Of a stretch of DNA of 64,000 bases, positions 53,022-62,469 are shown piece after piece; the stretch's first letter is position 1, and each line of letters starts with the position of its first letter. This stretch comes from Planctomycetota bacterium (GTDB lineage Bacteria > Planctomycetota > Planctomycetia > Planctomycetales > Planctomycetaceae): assembly GCA_023417655.1 (NCBI GenBank), contig JAEZFD010000043.1, positions 124,001-188,000 on the forward strand, given 5' to 3'. Both the position numbers and the translations under genes were made by a program. The notes below the pieces were generated by a model. The model was given only the letters and a program-made list of their open reading frames with translations, was not told where the DNA came from and made no database searches.

Positions 53022-53945
53022 TCAGGGCTGGGCGGAAGATTTTGCTGGCGCCGCTGCCTGCTTCTCCTGTTGTTTCCGCTGCTGATACAGCTCTTCCATT
53101 TCCAGCAACGTCGCCTGCGCAGGAGTTCGTCCCTGTGCGGCGAGGCCCTGCTCGATGAACTGAAAGCGGGCTGCGAACTTGGCATTCGAGCGCCGGAGCG
53201 CTTCTTCGGGATTCACTCCCCAGCGGCGGCAAATGTTGGCGACGACAAACAGGATGTCGCCGAGTTCATCTTCCATTCGATCGAGGACTGCCGGGTCAGT
53301 GACGGGGGCATCTGGCACGGGTTCGAGATCGACTGCGGCCGGAACCTGCGGATATTGACCAGTCGGGTAGAGTTCATTCAGGAACTCGGTCACCTCTTCT
53401 CGAAACTTGTCAAACAGCATTTCCCGCAATGGGAAATCATAGCCGACACTGGCGGCCTTTTTCGTGATTCTTGCTGCCCGGGCGAGTGCCGGCAGATCTT
53501 TGGGAATCCCGTCAAAGATTGATTCGCGGGAATTCTTCTCTTTGTTCTTGGCCTGTTCCCAGTGAGCGCGGACCTCGCTCGCCGTTTTCGCCACGGCGTC
53601 GCCGAACACGTGAGGATGCCGGGAAATCATCTTTCGGGTGATCCCTTCGATCACATCGATGATGGTGAAACGTTCTTCGTCCGCGGCGATCTGTGAATCG
53701 AGCACAACCTGAAGAAGCACGTCGCCTAGCTCTTCCTGAATGGCGGCGTTGTCGTCGGAGTCAATGGCCTCGAGAAGTTCGTAGGTCTCCTCAAGCGTGT
53801 ACGGCTTGATCGACTTCATGGTCTGTTCGCGGTCCCAGGGACAGCCCTGCGGGGACCGGAGTTGTGCGATGACGTTGCACAGCGTGACGAACTGCTCGGC
53901 GACCAACTCTGCGTGTGGAGGAACTCCCTGCGACGATCCCGGCAT
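53022..53945 (-). CDS. mazG: nucleoside triphosphate pyrophosphohydrolase MazG
   Basis: A 307-residue NTP pyrophosphohydrolase with two MazG domains; it hydrolyses NTPs and dNTPs to monophosphates and pyrophosphate, clearing damaged or excess nucleotides. The N-terminal domain reads CPWDREQTMKSIKPYTLEE, TYELLEAIDSDDNAAIQEEL, GDVLLQVVLDSQIA, with the EExxE-type metal-binding helices. The second domain has DRMEDELGDILFVVANICRR. The C-terminal tail is Gln/Lys/Ala-rich. The Nudix gene is divergent, 284 bases away. Confidence 0.95.
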   Translation of the reverse strand: MPGSSQGVPPHAELVAEQFVTLCNVIAQLRSPQGCPWDREQTMKSIKPYTLEETYELLEAIDSDDNAAIQEELGDVLLQVVLDSQIAADEERFTIIDVIEGITRKMISRHPHVFGDAVAKTASEVRAHWEQAKNKEKNSRESIFDGIPKDLPALARAARITKKAASVGYDFPLREMLFDKFREEVTEFLNELYPTGQYPQVPAAVDLEPVPDAPVTDPAVLDRMEDELGDILFVVANICRRWGVNPEEALRRSNAKFAARFQFIEQGLAAQGRTPAQATLLEMEELYQQRKQQEKQAAAPAKSSAQP

Positions 53946-54228
53946 GTCAACCTACTCGATTCCGTGAAAAAAGATCCTGATGAGGCAGTTGCCGCGGGGC
54001 CAGTGATGTCCGCCGCAGAGGATGGTCACCGACACCGCCAGCGACTATTGTTTCTGCAGGCGATGCATCTGCAGATGGCCCATGTATCGGTGACACATCT
54101 GAAGGTGACAGCTTGAGTATCGCTTGCCGCGAGGTAATTTTCACGGCCACTGCACTTTCAGCAAGTGCAGTTCCCCCAGACGAGTCATCTGCAGGCGTCA
54201 GTTCACGAGATTGCACAGGGACCAGCAA

Positions 54229-54642
54229 GTGAATCCGAGTGAGAATCAGGCGACTCGAATCGGCGTCGCGATCGTTTTCTCTGGTGATCAGCTACTGGTC
54301 GGAGTGAGGGAGGCCCATCAGGTTCTTGCTGGTGCTCACGAGTTTCCCGGCGGCAAGTGCCTTCCAGACGAAACGCCTGAACAATGTGCGATTCGCGAGT
54401 GTCAGGAAGAGACAGGTCTGGCCGTTCAGGTCGTAGAACTGCTGGACCGTAGGGTCCATGACTATCCCCACGGCCGCGTGGAGGTTTCGTTCTTCGAATG
54501 CATCACTGAATCTAATGTGTCAGATCCCTTGCTGGGAAACTTCCGCTGGATCAGGCGAAACGAGCTGGAATCGTGTCGTTTCCCTGAGGCCAATCGTCAC
54601 GTCGTCGACCTGATTCTCAGCAGAAGTCCTTCTCGCAGTTGA
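54229..54642 (+). CDS. MutT-like Nudix hydrolase
   Basis: A 137-residue Nudix hydrolase resembling MutT, which removes oxidised nucleotides such as 8-oxo-dGTP. The Nudix box is complete: GKCLPDETPEQCAIRECQEE continuing TGL, with REXXEEXGU glutamates for metal binding. The start is a GTG at 54229 (VNPSENQATRIGVAIVFSGD); the upstream frame of 35 codons is not family-like. The N-terminal strand GVAIVFSGDQLLVGVREA is typical. It is followed by cdd 72 bases downstream on the same strand, and preceded by the divergent mazG, so three nucleotide-related genes lie together. Substrate not fixed by sequence. Confidence 0.9.
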   Translation: MNPSENQATRIGVAIVFSGDQLLVGVREAHQVLAGAHEFPGGKCLPDETPEQCAIRECQEETGLAVQVVELLDRRVHDYPHGRVEVSFFECITESNVSDPLLGNFRWIRRNELESCRFPEANRHVVDLILSRSPSRS

Positions 54643-54714
54643 GTCCGTTCTTCTGAGACGGCGAGAGAGTCCTCTGGTAGTAAGAACGGATTGAGACAAC
54701 GGAAGAACTCTTCG

Positions 54715-55134
54715 ATGTCACACTTTCAGGATTCTCAGAACGTTTCTCCCATTGACTGGGACACTCTGCGCGCAGCCGCAGCGGCAGCCAGCCAACAAAG
54801 CTACAGCCCGTACAGCCACTTCCCGGTCGGGGCGGCTCTGCTTACGATTGAGGGAAGTGTGTTCACCGGCACGAATGTCGAGAATGCCTCATTCGGGCTG
54901 ACAATTTGTGCTGAGCGTTCCGCCACCTGTAGCGCTGTTACCGCAGGAGCAAAACAGTTGCTGGCCGTCGCGATCTACACGCCCACGGCGAACTGCACGC
55001 CCCCCTGCGGTGCCTGCCGACAGTTCCTGCTTGAATTCGCATCCCCTGCCTTGCAGGTGCGCAGTTTCTGCGACACTGATCACGTACTTGAGATCAGCGT
55101 TGACGAACTGCTGCCCTTCGCGTTCCGTCTGTAA
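54715..55134 (+). CDS. cdd: cytidine deaminase
   Basis: A 139-residue homotetrameric-type cytidine deaminase; it converts cytidine and deoxycytidine to uridine forms in pyrimidine salvage. The zinc site is complete: C65 and E67 in ICAERSA (CxE variant of HAE), and C98 and C101 in PPCGACRQF. SHFPVGAALLTIEGSVFTG and NVENASFGLTICAE are typical. The ATG at 54715 has GGAAGA upstream. It shares its strand with the Nudix gene just upstream and converges with the esterase gene. Confidence 0.94.
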   Translation: MSHFQDSQNVSPIDWDTLRAAAAAASQQSYSPYSHFPVGAALLTIEGSVFTGTNVENASFGLTICAERSATCSAVTAGAKQLLAVAIYTPTANCTPPCGACRQFLLEFASPALQVRSFCDTDHVLEISVDELLPFAFRL

Positions 55135-55189
55135 CGTCCTCCTTCGAGAGAGCAGACAGACGCTCAGGGCAAACAACTTCCGCTGCCAG

Positions 55190-56065
55190 CTATTTCTGGT
55201 CGGGCTTCAGATACTTGTTGAAGAAGCCAATGACGACGGGGCGAAGGTCACGCTGTTTCGGTTGCAGGTGGAACGTGTGAGGAGCGTCGGGAATGATGAT
55301 CAATTCATGAACGACCCCGGCCTCGGTCAGAGCTCGGGCGAAGAGCTGTGAGTCTTCCACCGGGACAGTCGTATCGGCGGTCCCATGCAGAATCAGGACC
55401 GGAGGATCTTTCGGGTCAAGATGCGAAAGCGGCGTCACCTGTTTTGCGAACACGTCGAACTGCGGGTTTTTCGGATCGACGAGACGTGTAATACGCTTTG
55501 GATCGGCCGCCATGGGGCCGTATAGATCGACGACAGCCTGCACTTGGCAGGAATGTTCTCCATACGGTCCAGCGGGATCGAGACCTGACTCCGGGCCAGT
55601 GACGCCGACCATTGCCGCGAGATGGCCACCAGCGGAGCCCCCAATCACTCCAATATGGTCAGGATCAATCTGGTATTCCTCGGCATTGGCCCGCAGCCAG
55701 CGCACAGCGGTCTTGCAGTCATACAGGTTCTGCGGCCAGATTTTCGGCCCATTCGCAGGCTGCAGCAGATAGTCAATGCTCAGGCAGACATAACCTTCTT
55801 TCGCCATGGTCGTGCCGATGTTGATCTCACGGGCGGCATCCCGCTTGCCGCCGCTCCAGCCTCCGCCGTGAATCATGACGATGGCCGGTCGCTTTTCCCC
55901 GGGCTTCGCGCTGGGGGGAAGATAGAGATCCGCTTTCTCGTTGCGATCGTCACCGAGGTACGAAATCCCCTTCTGAATCTGCACTTCGTCCGCCGCAATG
56001 CAAACACCCGGCATGACGAGTAGCAGTGCCGAAAGCACTGCGAACGAAAATCTCAGAGTCAGCAT
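55190..56065 (-). CDS. secreted alpha/beta-hydrolase esterase
   Basis: A 291-residue esterase/lipase-like hydrolase with a signal peptide (MLTLRFSFAVLSALLLVMPG, cut near CIAA). Catalytic features: oxyanion motif HGGGWSGG, nucleophile serine in GGSAGGHLAAMVG, acid aspartate in ILHGTADTTVPVED, and histidine in DAPHTFHLQP. This matches the BD-FAE/Aes-type carbohydrate esterases and related enzymes that Planctomycetes often secrete for polysaccharide or ester degradation. The ATG at 56065 is preferred, because the upstream frame masks the signal. It converges with cdd, 55 bases away. Natural substrate not known. Confidence 0.9.
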   Translation of the reverse strand: MLTLRFSFAVLSALLLVMPGVCIAADEVQIQKGISYLGDDRNEKADLYLPPSAKPGEKRPAIVMIHGGGWSGGKRDAAREINIGTTMAKEGYVCLSIDYLLQPANGPKIWPQNLYDCKTAVRWLRANAEEYQIDPDHIGVIGGSAGGHLAAMVGVTGPESGLDPAGPYGEHSCQVQAVVDLYGPMAADPKRITRLVDPKNPQFDVFAKQVTPLSHLDPKDPPVLILHGTADTTVPVEDSQLFARALTEAGVVHELIIIPDAPHTFHLQPKQRDLRPVVIGFFNKYLKPDQK

Positions 56066-56950
56066 GCCATCTCTTTCTTCAGTTATGGTTCCCAAATGGG
56101 AAGACCCGTAGCGAGACTGATTCAGGTGGAAATTTCTGCGTCCGGTCCCATTCACTTCGCCTGGGCCTTGTTGATGCTGCGGAGCCAAGCTTTCAGCGAG
56201 CGGAAACTATTGTCGAGATCCTTCGCATGAGATCAAGTAGAGCGGAGTAAGCATGAGGCCGGTGAGAAGCAGATCCTGCGTCTTTGTGGACTGAGTGTTT
56301 GGGAAATAGCGATGTGAAACATCTGCGAGCGGCGGCCGGGCACGGACGGTGTTCTGTCTTATCGGTCAGTGAGAGATCGTTCTGGTCGGTGAACGATCAG
56401 TTTAGGAGCCGAGAAAGCCGTTCGATTGCATTGTATTGCGCCGATAGAGCTGAAAATGACCGAAAGCCGGTTACCTCTTAAAGTACGAATTCAAATGAGC
56501 TTATGGGTGTTTGCTTGGCGCTCTTGTGTTTCAGTCGAAGCTCATGTGTCCCATTATCCGGCATCAACATTGCTTGACGTGTGGTCCGATCTCAATATGC
56601 GCTCACAGAATTAAGCATCACATCAAGTCGAGTCGCTTCAACCTCGTCATCAGAAACATCCACGGTTCCGGTTGGTTCACTTCTTGCATTCACTGCTCAC
56701 TGACAGACCCGGCTATGAGACTGCGATGTCTCCGTGCCATTAGCAATATCGAACGTTGATTTACGGAACAGTCCTCCCTGCTTGGCGAGAGAGGAATGAG
56801 TTTTCGTACGCGGGTGAACCTTGTCGCCCTTTTCGATGACGCCGCCCGCAGACCCGTCTTTTTCTATCTTCAGTCTCCATATGATCCTGCTGTCTCGCAA
56901 GGGGCAGGTTCTTCCATTCTTTACTTCGGTCCGGTTCGAGCGAAAGGACA
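56066..56950. other. 885-base region without a supported gene
   Basis: Between the esterase (minus) and the DUF1559 gene (plus). It is lower in GC than its surroundings and has several stop codons in all frames. A perfect hairpin GATCGTTC/GAACGATC lies around 56374-56397. The 3' end must hold the promoter of the DUF1559 gene. It may contain a small RNA or decayed genes; I see nothing recognisable. Confidence 0.45.
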
Positions 56951-58111
56951 ATGATGTTCTGGAACCTTAATAGATCACTTTTGGGCTCCTCTTTCCCGGT
57001 GAGGAGCCGGCGGAACTCTGCGGAGAGAAGATTTCATCGCTCGCAAGAGGGATTCACTCTGATTGAACTACTGGTCGTGATTGCAATTATTGCCGTTCTG
57101 ATTGCATTGCTGTTGCCTGCAGTTCAGCAAGCTCGTGAAGCTGCCCGCCGTTCACAATGTAAGAATAACTTGAAGCAATTAGGACTAGCTCTGCATAACT
57201 ATCACGACACATTTAAGCTTTTCCCATATCGCCAAGGCGGGACAGCGAATCTTGGGAATCGTGACGGGCATGACATGGGGAATGACAACCGCGGAAGCGG
57301 CATGATCGGAATGTTGCCCTATCTGGACCAGGGTCCATTATTCAACTCTATCAACTCCGAAGAGACGATTGGCGGTGTTCCGTGGCCCGCTGGAGGGCCT
57401 CGCCCGTGGAATACAACCTATCCTCACTTCAAGGCACGTGTGCCGGGTCTGATTTGCCCGTCAGCGGGGAAATCAATGAATACGACCACTCTCGGCCCGA
57501 ACAACTACGTTTTCTGCGGCGGAGACACCACTCAGATTGGCGGACGTGAGAATCAAGGCAGAGGTCGTCGCCCACGAGGCGTCTTCGGTTGGCAATCGAG
57601 TACTACGATTGCAGACATCGCAGATGGAACGAGTAATACGATCCTGATGAGTGAACGTCGATTCGCAGCCGTAGCGAACGATCTCGGGAATTTTGTTGTC
57701 GGACAAGGTTATGCAACCCCCGCTGCCTGCAAGGCGACTGCCAGCGGTGGAAAGTATACCGTTGCGGCGGCCCAACTTAACAATGCGACCGGCACTCGCT
57801 GGGCGGATGGAGGAACTTCCTTCGCTGCGATGAATACGGTTCTTCCCCCGAATAATCCCAGCTGTAATTCAGATCCGGCAGGAACTGATACAACGGATCA
57901 TCGTGATGGTTATCACACAGCAACGAGCGCGCACACTGGCGGCGTTCATGCTTTAATGGGTGACGGATCAGTACGCTTCGTGAATGACAATATTCACGCC
58001 GGGAATCCCGAAACGGATCCCACCATCGCGACGCTGCCAGGTGACAGCCCGTTCGGGATATGGGGAGCACTCGGGACAAAAGCAGGAGGAGAAACGGTCG
58101 GCGATTTTTAA
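56951..58111 (+). CDS. DUF1559 domain-containing pseudopilin-like protein
   Basis: A 386-residue DUF1559 protein. The basic leader (RSRRNSAERRFHRSQEG) precedes FTLIELLVVIAIIAVLIALL, then the block QQAREAARRSQCKNNLKQLG. The middle contains FGWQSSTTIADIADGTSNTI and the C-terminus SAHTGGVHALMGDGSVRFVN, followed by a Gly-rich end. An AAAGGA sequence lies 5-10 bases before the ATG at 56951 (a second ATG follows directly). No lipoprotein gene and no 100-nt element follow; instead a strong terminator occurs 113 bases downstream. So this copy is a single-gene unit, unlike those at 1.9, 11.4 and 27.5 kb. Confidence 0.93.
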   Translation: MMFWNLNRSLLGSSFPVRSRRNSAERRFHRSQEGFTLIELLVVIAIIAVLIALLLPAVQQAREAARRSQCKNNLKQLGLALHNYHDTFKLFPYRQGGTANLGNRDGHDMGNDNRGSGMIGMLPYLDQGPLFNSINSEETIGGVPWPAGGPRPWNTTYPHFKARVPGLICPSAGKSMNTTTLGPNNYVFCGGDTTQIGGRENQGRGRRPRGVFGWQSSTTIADIADGTSNTILMSERRFAAVANDLGNFVVGQGYATPAACKATASGGKYTVAAAQLNNATGTRWADGGTSFAAMNTVLPPNNPSCNSDPAGTDTTDHRDGYHTATSAHTGGVHALMGDGSVRFVNDNIHAGNPETDPTIATLPGDSPFGIWGALGTKAGGETVGDF

Positions 58112-58223
58112 GCAAAGCAATAGGCACGCGCTCCGGACATCGCGCCATTCGACAGCAGACTTAATGTTCGCATTGAGTTAGTGGCGTAGCATCCCCTTTG
58201 AAGTTGACCCAGTTAATACGAAG

Positions 58224-58267
58224 GCAGCGACACTGCCGTACTCATGGCAGTGTCGCTGCACCGTTTT
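58224..58267 (+). terminator. Rho-independent terminator of the DUF1559 gene
   Basis: Perfect 14-bp inverted repeat (58224-58237 with 58246-58259), 8-base loop, followed by ACCGTTTTT. Confidence 0.93.
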
Positions 58268-58300
58268 TAAGATCAGGTCTTGGACTGCAGAAAGCGCTGG

Positions 58301-60817
58301 CTACGCCATCGCCGGGTCACTTGTTCCCCAGGCACCGGTTTCGAAGCGCCCGGCGTAGCGTGATTCGCTGGCATTGGTTCCCTGTGTGATGACGCTGAAG
58401 TCATACCACTGGGAGCTGCGTGTCAGGTCAACCTGCAACGTCGCAGTTTTGCCTGCCGCAATCGTCTGTTGCTGGAGCGGATTCCCGTAGGCGTGGTCCT
58501 TCAACACAACCTTCACTTCGGCGTGAGAGTCCGGATTCTGAATGTTCACGTGGAGTTGAGTCCCGTCAGCTGCTTCGTTCTTTCCGGGAGCAGTCGGGCT
58601 GCGAAGTTGGATCGCAGGGGGGAGCGATTGAGATCCACCTGAGAATTCGCGGAAGAAACCGTTCGGGCCATGGACTCGCAGTCGATACACGCCGTCTTTG
58701 AAGTCTGCCAGTGGCCAGCACTCTTCCAGTGACTGGCCTGCGGCGACCGCATAATGGCGTACCTGCAAGCCGTCGGCTGTCTCTGCGTAGATAATAAACG
58801 GAGCCCCTGATGAAGCCGCACCGAATCGCTTGTTTCCCGTCGCCATCGTGACGACGAATGCTTTGTTCTGAGGATCCAGAGTGCCGCTCACCTCCAGTTC
58901 ATAAGGCAGCGGACAGGCGGGCCGGGTGCCGGGTTCCTGCTGAGGCAGCGCCGATTTTCCGGGATTCGTTCTGATCTGTTTGATTTCGTCTGGGGTCAGT
59001 GCGTGATACCCGGTCGGCAGCTCCTTGAAGCGGGCATTATAAATCTGCTGAATGAACGGATCGCGTTCCACGAACTTCTCGAGGCCCGGCGAGTTGTCTG
59101 TCGCCTTGCGGAAGGCAGAGGTGAGGTCTCCACAGATTGTTCGTCGCCAAGGAGAGATATTCGTCTCGAGAATCTCTTTGCCTGATTTGTGCGCGGCAAA
59201 CTTCTCGACGAACTGAATCACAGACGTGTGATCGAACACTTGAGAGCAAACGGCCCCGCCCCGACTCCAAGGGGATGCGATGATCATCGGGACGCGGTAA
59301 CCGAGTCCGAGTGAGTTGTCGCGCAGGGCCGCATTCGGCTTGTATTTCCGGTCGACGCCCTCTTCATAGAAATCGAGTTCCGTCGGCAGTCCGGCACTGG
59401 ATCGGCCTGTTTCCGGGCGGTCTGGGTGCGGGGCCTGGAATGGCGGTACGTGATCGAAGTAGCCGTCATTTTCATCGTAGGTGAGAATGAAGACGGTCTT
59501 CTTCCAGACTTCCGGATTGCTCGTCAGGATGTTCAGCACTTCGGAGAGATACCACTGGCCGAACCATGCATAGCCCGGGTGATCGGAGAAGCGACCTGAC
59601 GGCACCAGCCACGAAACCGTCGGCAGCTTGCCCTGCTGGACGTCCTGGCGGAACTGATGGAGCACGTCGCTGCGCGGGACTTTCAGCTCGCGTTTTTCGC
59701 CGTTGTCTTCGTAGACCAGATCTTCCAGTTCACGGAACTGCGGGTCACTGTCGTTGGTGACGAACGCCCGAACATGCAGACTTTTTTCGCGGGGGGAGAG
59801 TGCTTCGAACTTCTCCTGAGTATACTCATCCAGTTCCTTCTGGGTACGGGCGAGTGTGTTCTTCAAAGTCTGCAGGCGCTGCGTGGCCTTCTCTTTCTCA
59901 TCGCCGCTCAGGTTTGGGAGACTCTTCTCCAGCGTGGTAATTTCACCGGGGATCGTTTGTGCACTCTGCGCGAGAAACTTGCGATGCCGGGTGAACAGAC
60001 GCACGTTGTACTGGGTGAACCACTCCAGCGGACTGCAGCCGAAGTTCCCCAGCCATGAGGCCGCTTCCGCTCCCAGACCCGTCGGGACGGTCAGTTCGTT
60101 CTGATAGATCTTCCATGAGACGCCAGCATCTTCGAGCCGTTCCGGGAAGGTCGTCCATTCCCGCCAGTTCTGATAGCTGCAGTCCTCATTGCGGACGACG
60201 GCCTGCGAGTCAGGTGTCTGTGCAGTGCGGCAGGTGCCGGTCCAGAGATGCAGACGGTTCGGAGTCGTTCCGGTCAGAGTCGAACAGAAGTTCTGGTCGC
60301 AGATCGTAAACGCGTCCGCAAGGGCATAATAGAACGGAATATCTTCGCGTGTGTGATGCCCCATCGTGAGTGGCATCTTCTCATAGCTCTTGTTTCGTGA
60401 CTTCTTCACTTCGAGCCAGCGGTCATGCAACCCCTTGTTTGCAGCATCGGTCTGGTCGGCCCAACCGTGTGGCAGATCGCCCATCCACGTGGTCTTTGAT
60501 TCCTTGATATCGAGGCGGAAGGGAGCGAATTTCTCTCCCGACGGAGCAGTTTGAACCCAGACCGGGTCTCCGTTCTTCTGAGTGATTGCTCGCGGATCCC
60601 GAAAGCCCCGGACACCGCGAAGGGACCCGAACGAGTGATCGAACGAGCGGTTTTCCTGCATCAGGATGACGACGTGTTCCGCATCCTGAAAACTGGTTCC
60701 CGGCGTTGGCTCAATGGCGGCCGCTCTCTGAATTGCAGAAAGAAATCCCCCGTTCACGCCTGCTGTGGCACCGGCGACAAAGGCAAGGTCCTGAAGAAAC
60801 TGGCGACGTGACTGCAT
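58301..60817 (-). CDS. Tat-exported phosphocholine-specific phospholipase C family protein
   Basis: An 838-residue phospholipase C of the acid-phosphatase/bacterial PLC (phosphoesterase) family. The N-terminus has a twin-arginine signal (SRRQFLQDLAFVAGA, residues 3-17). Catalytic-core motifs: VVILMQENRSFDHSFGSLRG, DQNFCSTLTGTTPNRLHLWT, ILTYDENDGYFDHVPPF and RVPMIIASPWSRGG. A long linker of charged helices lies around residues 285-345. The C-terminus carries two beta-rich DUF756-like domains typical of phosphocholine-preferring PLC (ELEVSGTLDPQNKAFVVTMA; LHVNIQNPDSHAEVKVVLKD). It should hydrolyse phosphatidylcholine or related lipids outside the cytoplasm, perhaps for phosphate acquisition. 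It stands alone between terminators. Confidence 0.94.
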   Translation of the reverse strand: MQSRRQFLQDLAFVAGATAGVNGGFLSAIQRAAAIEPTPGTSFQDAEHVVILMQENRSFDHSFGSLRGVRGFRDPRAITQKNGDPVWVQTAPSGEKFAPFRLDIKESKTTWMGDLPHGWADQTDAANKGLHDRWLEVKKSRNKSYEKMPLTMGHHTREDIPFYYALADAFTICDQNFCSTLTGTTPNRLHLWTGTCRTAQTPDSQAVVRNEDCSYQNWREWTTFPERLEDAGVSWKIYQNELTVPTGLGAEAASWLGNFGCSPLEWFTQYNVRLFTRHRKFLAQSAQTIPGEITTLEKSLPNLSGDEKEKATQRLQTLKNTLARTQKELDEYTQEKFEALSPREKSLHVRAFVTNDSDPQFRELEDLVYEDNGEKRELKVPRSDVLHQFRQDVQQGKLPTVSWLVPSGRFSDHPGYAWFGQWYLSEVLNILTSNPEVWKKTVFILTYDENDGYFDHVPPFQAPHPDRPETGRSSAGLPTELDFYEEGVDRKYKPNAALRDNSLGLGYRVPMIIASPWSRGGAVCSQVFDHTSVIQFVEKFAAHKSGKEILETNISPWRRTICGDLTSAFRKATDNSPGLEKFVERDPFIQQIYNARFKELPTGYHALTPDEIKQIRTNPGKSALPQQEPGTRPACPLPYELEVSGTLDPQNKAFVVTMATGNKRFGAASSGAPFIIYAETADGLQVRHYAVAAGQSLEECWPLADFKDGVYRLRVHGPNGFFREFSGGSQSLPPAIQLRSPTAPGKNEAADGTQLHVNIQNPDSHAEVKVVLKDHAYGNPLQQQTIAAGKTATLQVDLTRSSQWYDFSVITQGTNASESRYAGRFETGAWGTSDPAMA

Positions 60818-61141
60818 GACGTTCTTTCTGTCATCCGGAGGCGGGATTCCACTGGCCAGTCAGAATCTCACTCGTCGAACTCTGGCTGGTGGGGATCGGA
60901 GGGAAGCTGGCAATGCGGTGGTCCGCTATTGTGCTGAATCCACCTGGCTTTGCAATCTCAGAGAAGTGCCCATTGATGGGTTCCGGCAACCTGAAGTCAG
61001 AATTCGAGAACCAGCGGCAACTTCACACGAATAGCGGTGCGGGAGGAGGAATTGAAAACCACTGCGCAGGAAAAAGCCCGGGGCAGACTGAATCGTCCGT
61101 CCCGGGCTCAATTGACTCTTTCAGATGGCGGTAGCCGCGGC
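60818..61141 (-). other. intergenic region upstream of the phospholipase gene
   Basis: 324 bases between dapF (minus) and the phospholipase gene (minus). It contains the dapF terminator (61070-61108) and presumably the phospholipase promoter, which I cannot place. Confidence 0.45.
61070..61108 (-). terminator. Rho-independent terminator of dapF
   Basis: AGCCCGGG/CCCGGGCT (61075-61082/61101-61108), followed on the minus strand by five T. It lies 34 bases after the dapF stop. Confidence 0.88.
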
Positions 61142-61975
61142 CTAACCGTTCCACTCGCCGGAGAAGACTTCGGTCGCTGGGCCGGTCATGTAGACTTCAC
61201 CTGACTCTGCCCATTCAAGAATCAGATCGCCGCCGGGGAGATGGCAGAGAATCTTGCGGTCGGTGAGGCCATTCAGCACGCCGGCGACGGCGCAGGCACA
61301 GGCACCGGTGCCGCAGGCGAGTGTTTCTCCGCTTCCCCGTTCCCAGACCCGCATCTCGATTTCGGTGGGTGAAATGACTTTCACGAATTCTGCATTTACT
61401 CGTCGTGGGAATGCAGAATGGACTTCAATCTTCGGTCCAATGCCGAGAACCCATTCATCAGTGATTTCGTCGACGAAAGTCACGCAGTGCGGGTTTCCCA
61501 TCGAAACGGCAGTCACTTTCAAGGTGCGGCCGTCGACTTCGAGTGGCACATTGACTGGAGGCGACCCGATCAGGGTTGTTGGAATCTGGGCGGCATTCAG
61601 AATCGGTTCGCCCATGTTCACTCGAACCTGCTGCACCTTGCCGTTCTCTGGAAAGACCTGCAGAGTGAGGACGCCGCGACCAGTTTCGATCGACAGGACG
61701 TCTTTCTTGGCGATGCCGTGATCATAGACGTATTTCGCGACGCAACGGACCCCGTTGCCACACATCTCGGATTCACTGCCGTCGGCATTAAACATCCGCA
61801 TGCGGGCGTCGCCCCGTTCGGATGGGCAAATCAGAATCAGGCCATCGCCGCCGATTCCAGTGTGGCGATCGCTGACACGGCGGGCCAGTTCGGCAATATC
61901 TCCGTCCAGCCGCTCGGTGAAAGCATTGACGTACACGTAGTCGTTTCCGGCGCCGTGCATCTTGGTAAACCGCAT
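61142..61975 (-). CDS. dapF: diaminopimelate epimerase
   Basis: A 277-residue PLP-independent racemase that interconverts LL- and meso-diaminopimelate, for lysine and peptidoglycan synthesis. The catalytic cysteine pair is C72 in MCGNGVRCVAKY and C221 in LACGTGACACAV. The start at the ATG at 61975 (MRFTKMHGAGNDYVYVNAF) is the family N-terminus; a longer frame adds 45 residues of no family character. It is full length. Its presence supports meso-DAP peptidoglycan in this organism. It stands alone on its strand. Confidence 0.97.
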   Translation of the reverse strand: MRFTKMHGAGNDYVYVNAFTERLDGDIAELARRVSDRHTGIGGDGLILICPSERGDARMRMFNADGSESEMCGNGVRCVAKYVYDHGIAKKDVLSIETGRGVLTLQVFPENGKVQQVRVNMGEPILNAAQIPTTLIGSPPVNVPLEVDGRTLKVTAVSMGNPHCVTFVDEITDEWVLGIGPKIEVHSAFPRRVNAEFVKVISPTEIEMRVWERGSGETLACGTGACACAVAGVLNGLTDRKILCHLPGGDLILEWAESGEVYMTGPATEVFSGEWNG

Positions 61976-62152
61976 TTTCGACTCGCTTTTGAAGGCACGA
62001 CGCTGATCGTGACCGGAAAAGACCGGGAGTTCCCGGGCTGTTGATATTCTGAGCCCCCCGCAGAGGGACCCGTATTGTTGCAGATCCATCGCCGGGGACA
62101 AGACAGACAAAAACGGCGGTCAAGGGGCTCAAAATGTGGAAATCACGGAAAC

Positions 62153-62182
62153 TTGACCGGTTTTCGACAACACTTCTATACT
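62153..62182 (+). promoter_or_regulatory. candidate promoter of the TPR-protein gene
   Basis: TTGACC (62153-62158) and TATACT (62177-62182) with an 18-base spacer, on the plus strand, 290 bases before the gene at 62470. The leader of the transcript would be long; several short inverted repeats lie in it. Confidence 0.5.
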
Positions 62183-62469
62183 CCCCTCTGCGTGACCGGC
62201 CGTCGTTTCTCCTGATGACACAAGAGGAATGGCACCGGTCACACTGTCGCGAGTGAGACGGGCTCGGCGTTTAACACCGCTGCGCACGCGTTCCACTTGA
62301 AGGGAACCTCAGGCGTCAGCCAGGTGGGCTTCACTCACGGATGTCGTGAGCCGCACGGTTATCCTCACTCCTTTTCGCGACGTTTCGGATTCGGTGTCGG
62401 CTGACCCGGGTCGCTATGTTCGCGGACTTGAAAATCCAGGCCCGAAAAGGCCGCAGGCTGTGACTGGTC

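Noticed and set aside
58112..58223. Third copy of the 100-nt element after the DUF1559 gene at 56951
   Set aside because: The sequence after this stop codon lacks the invariant blocks and cannot form the 9-bp helix.
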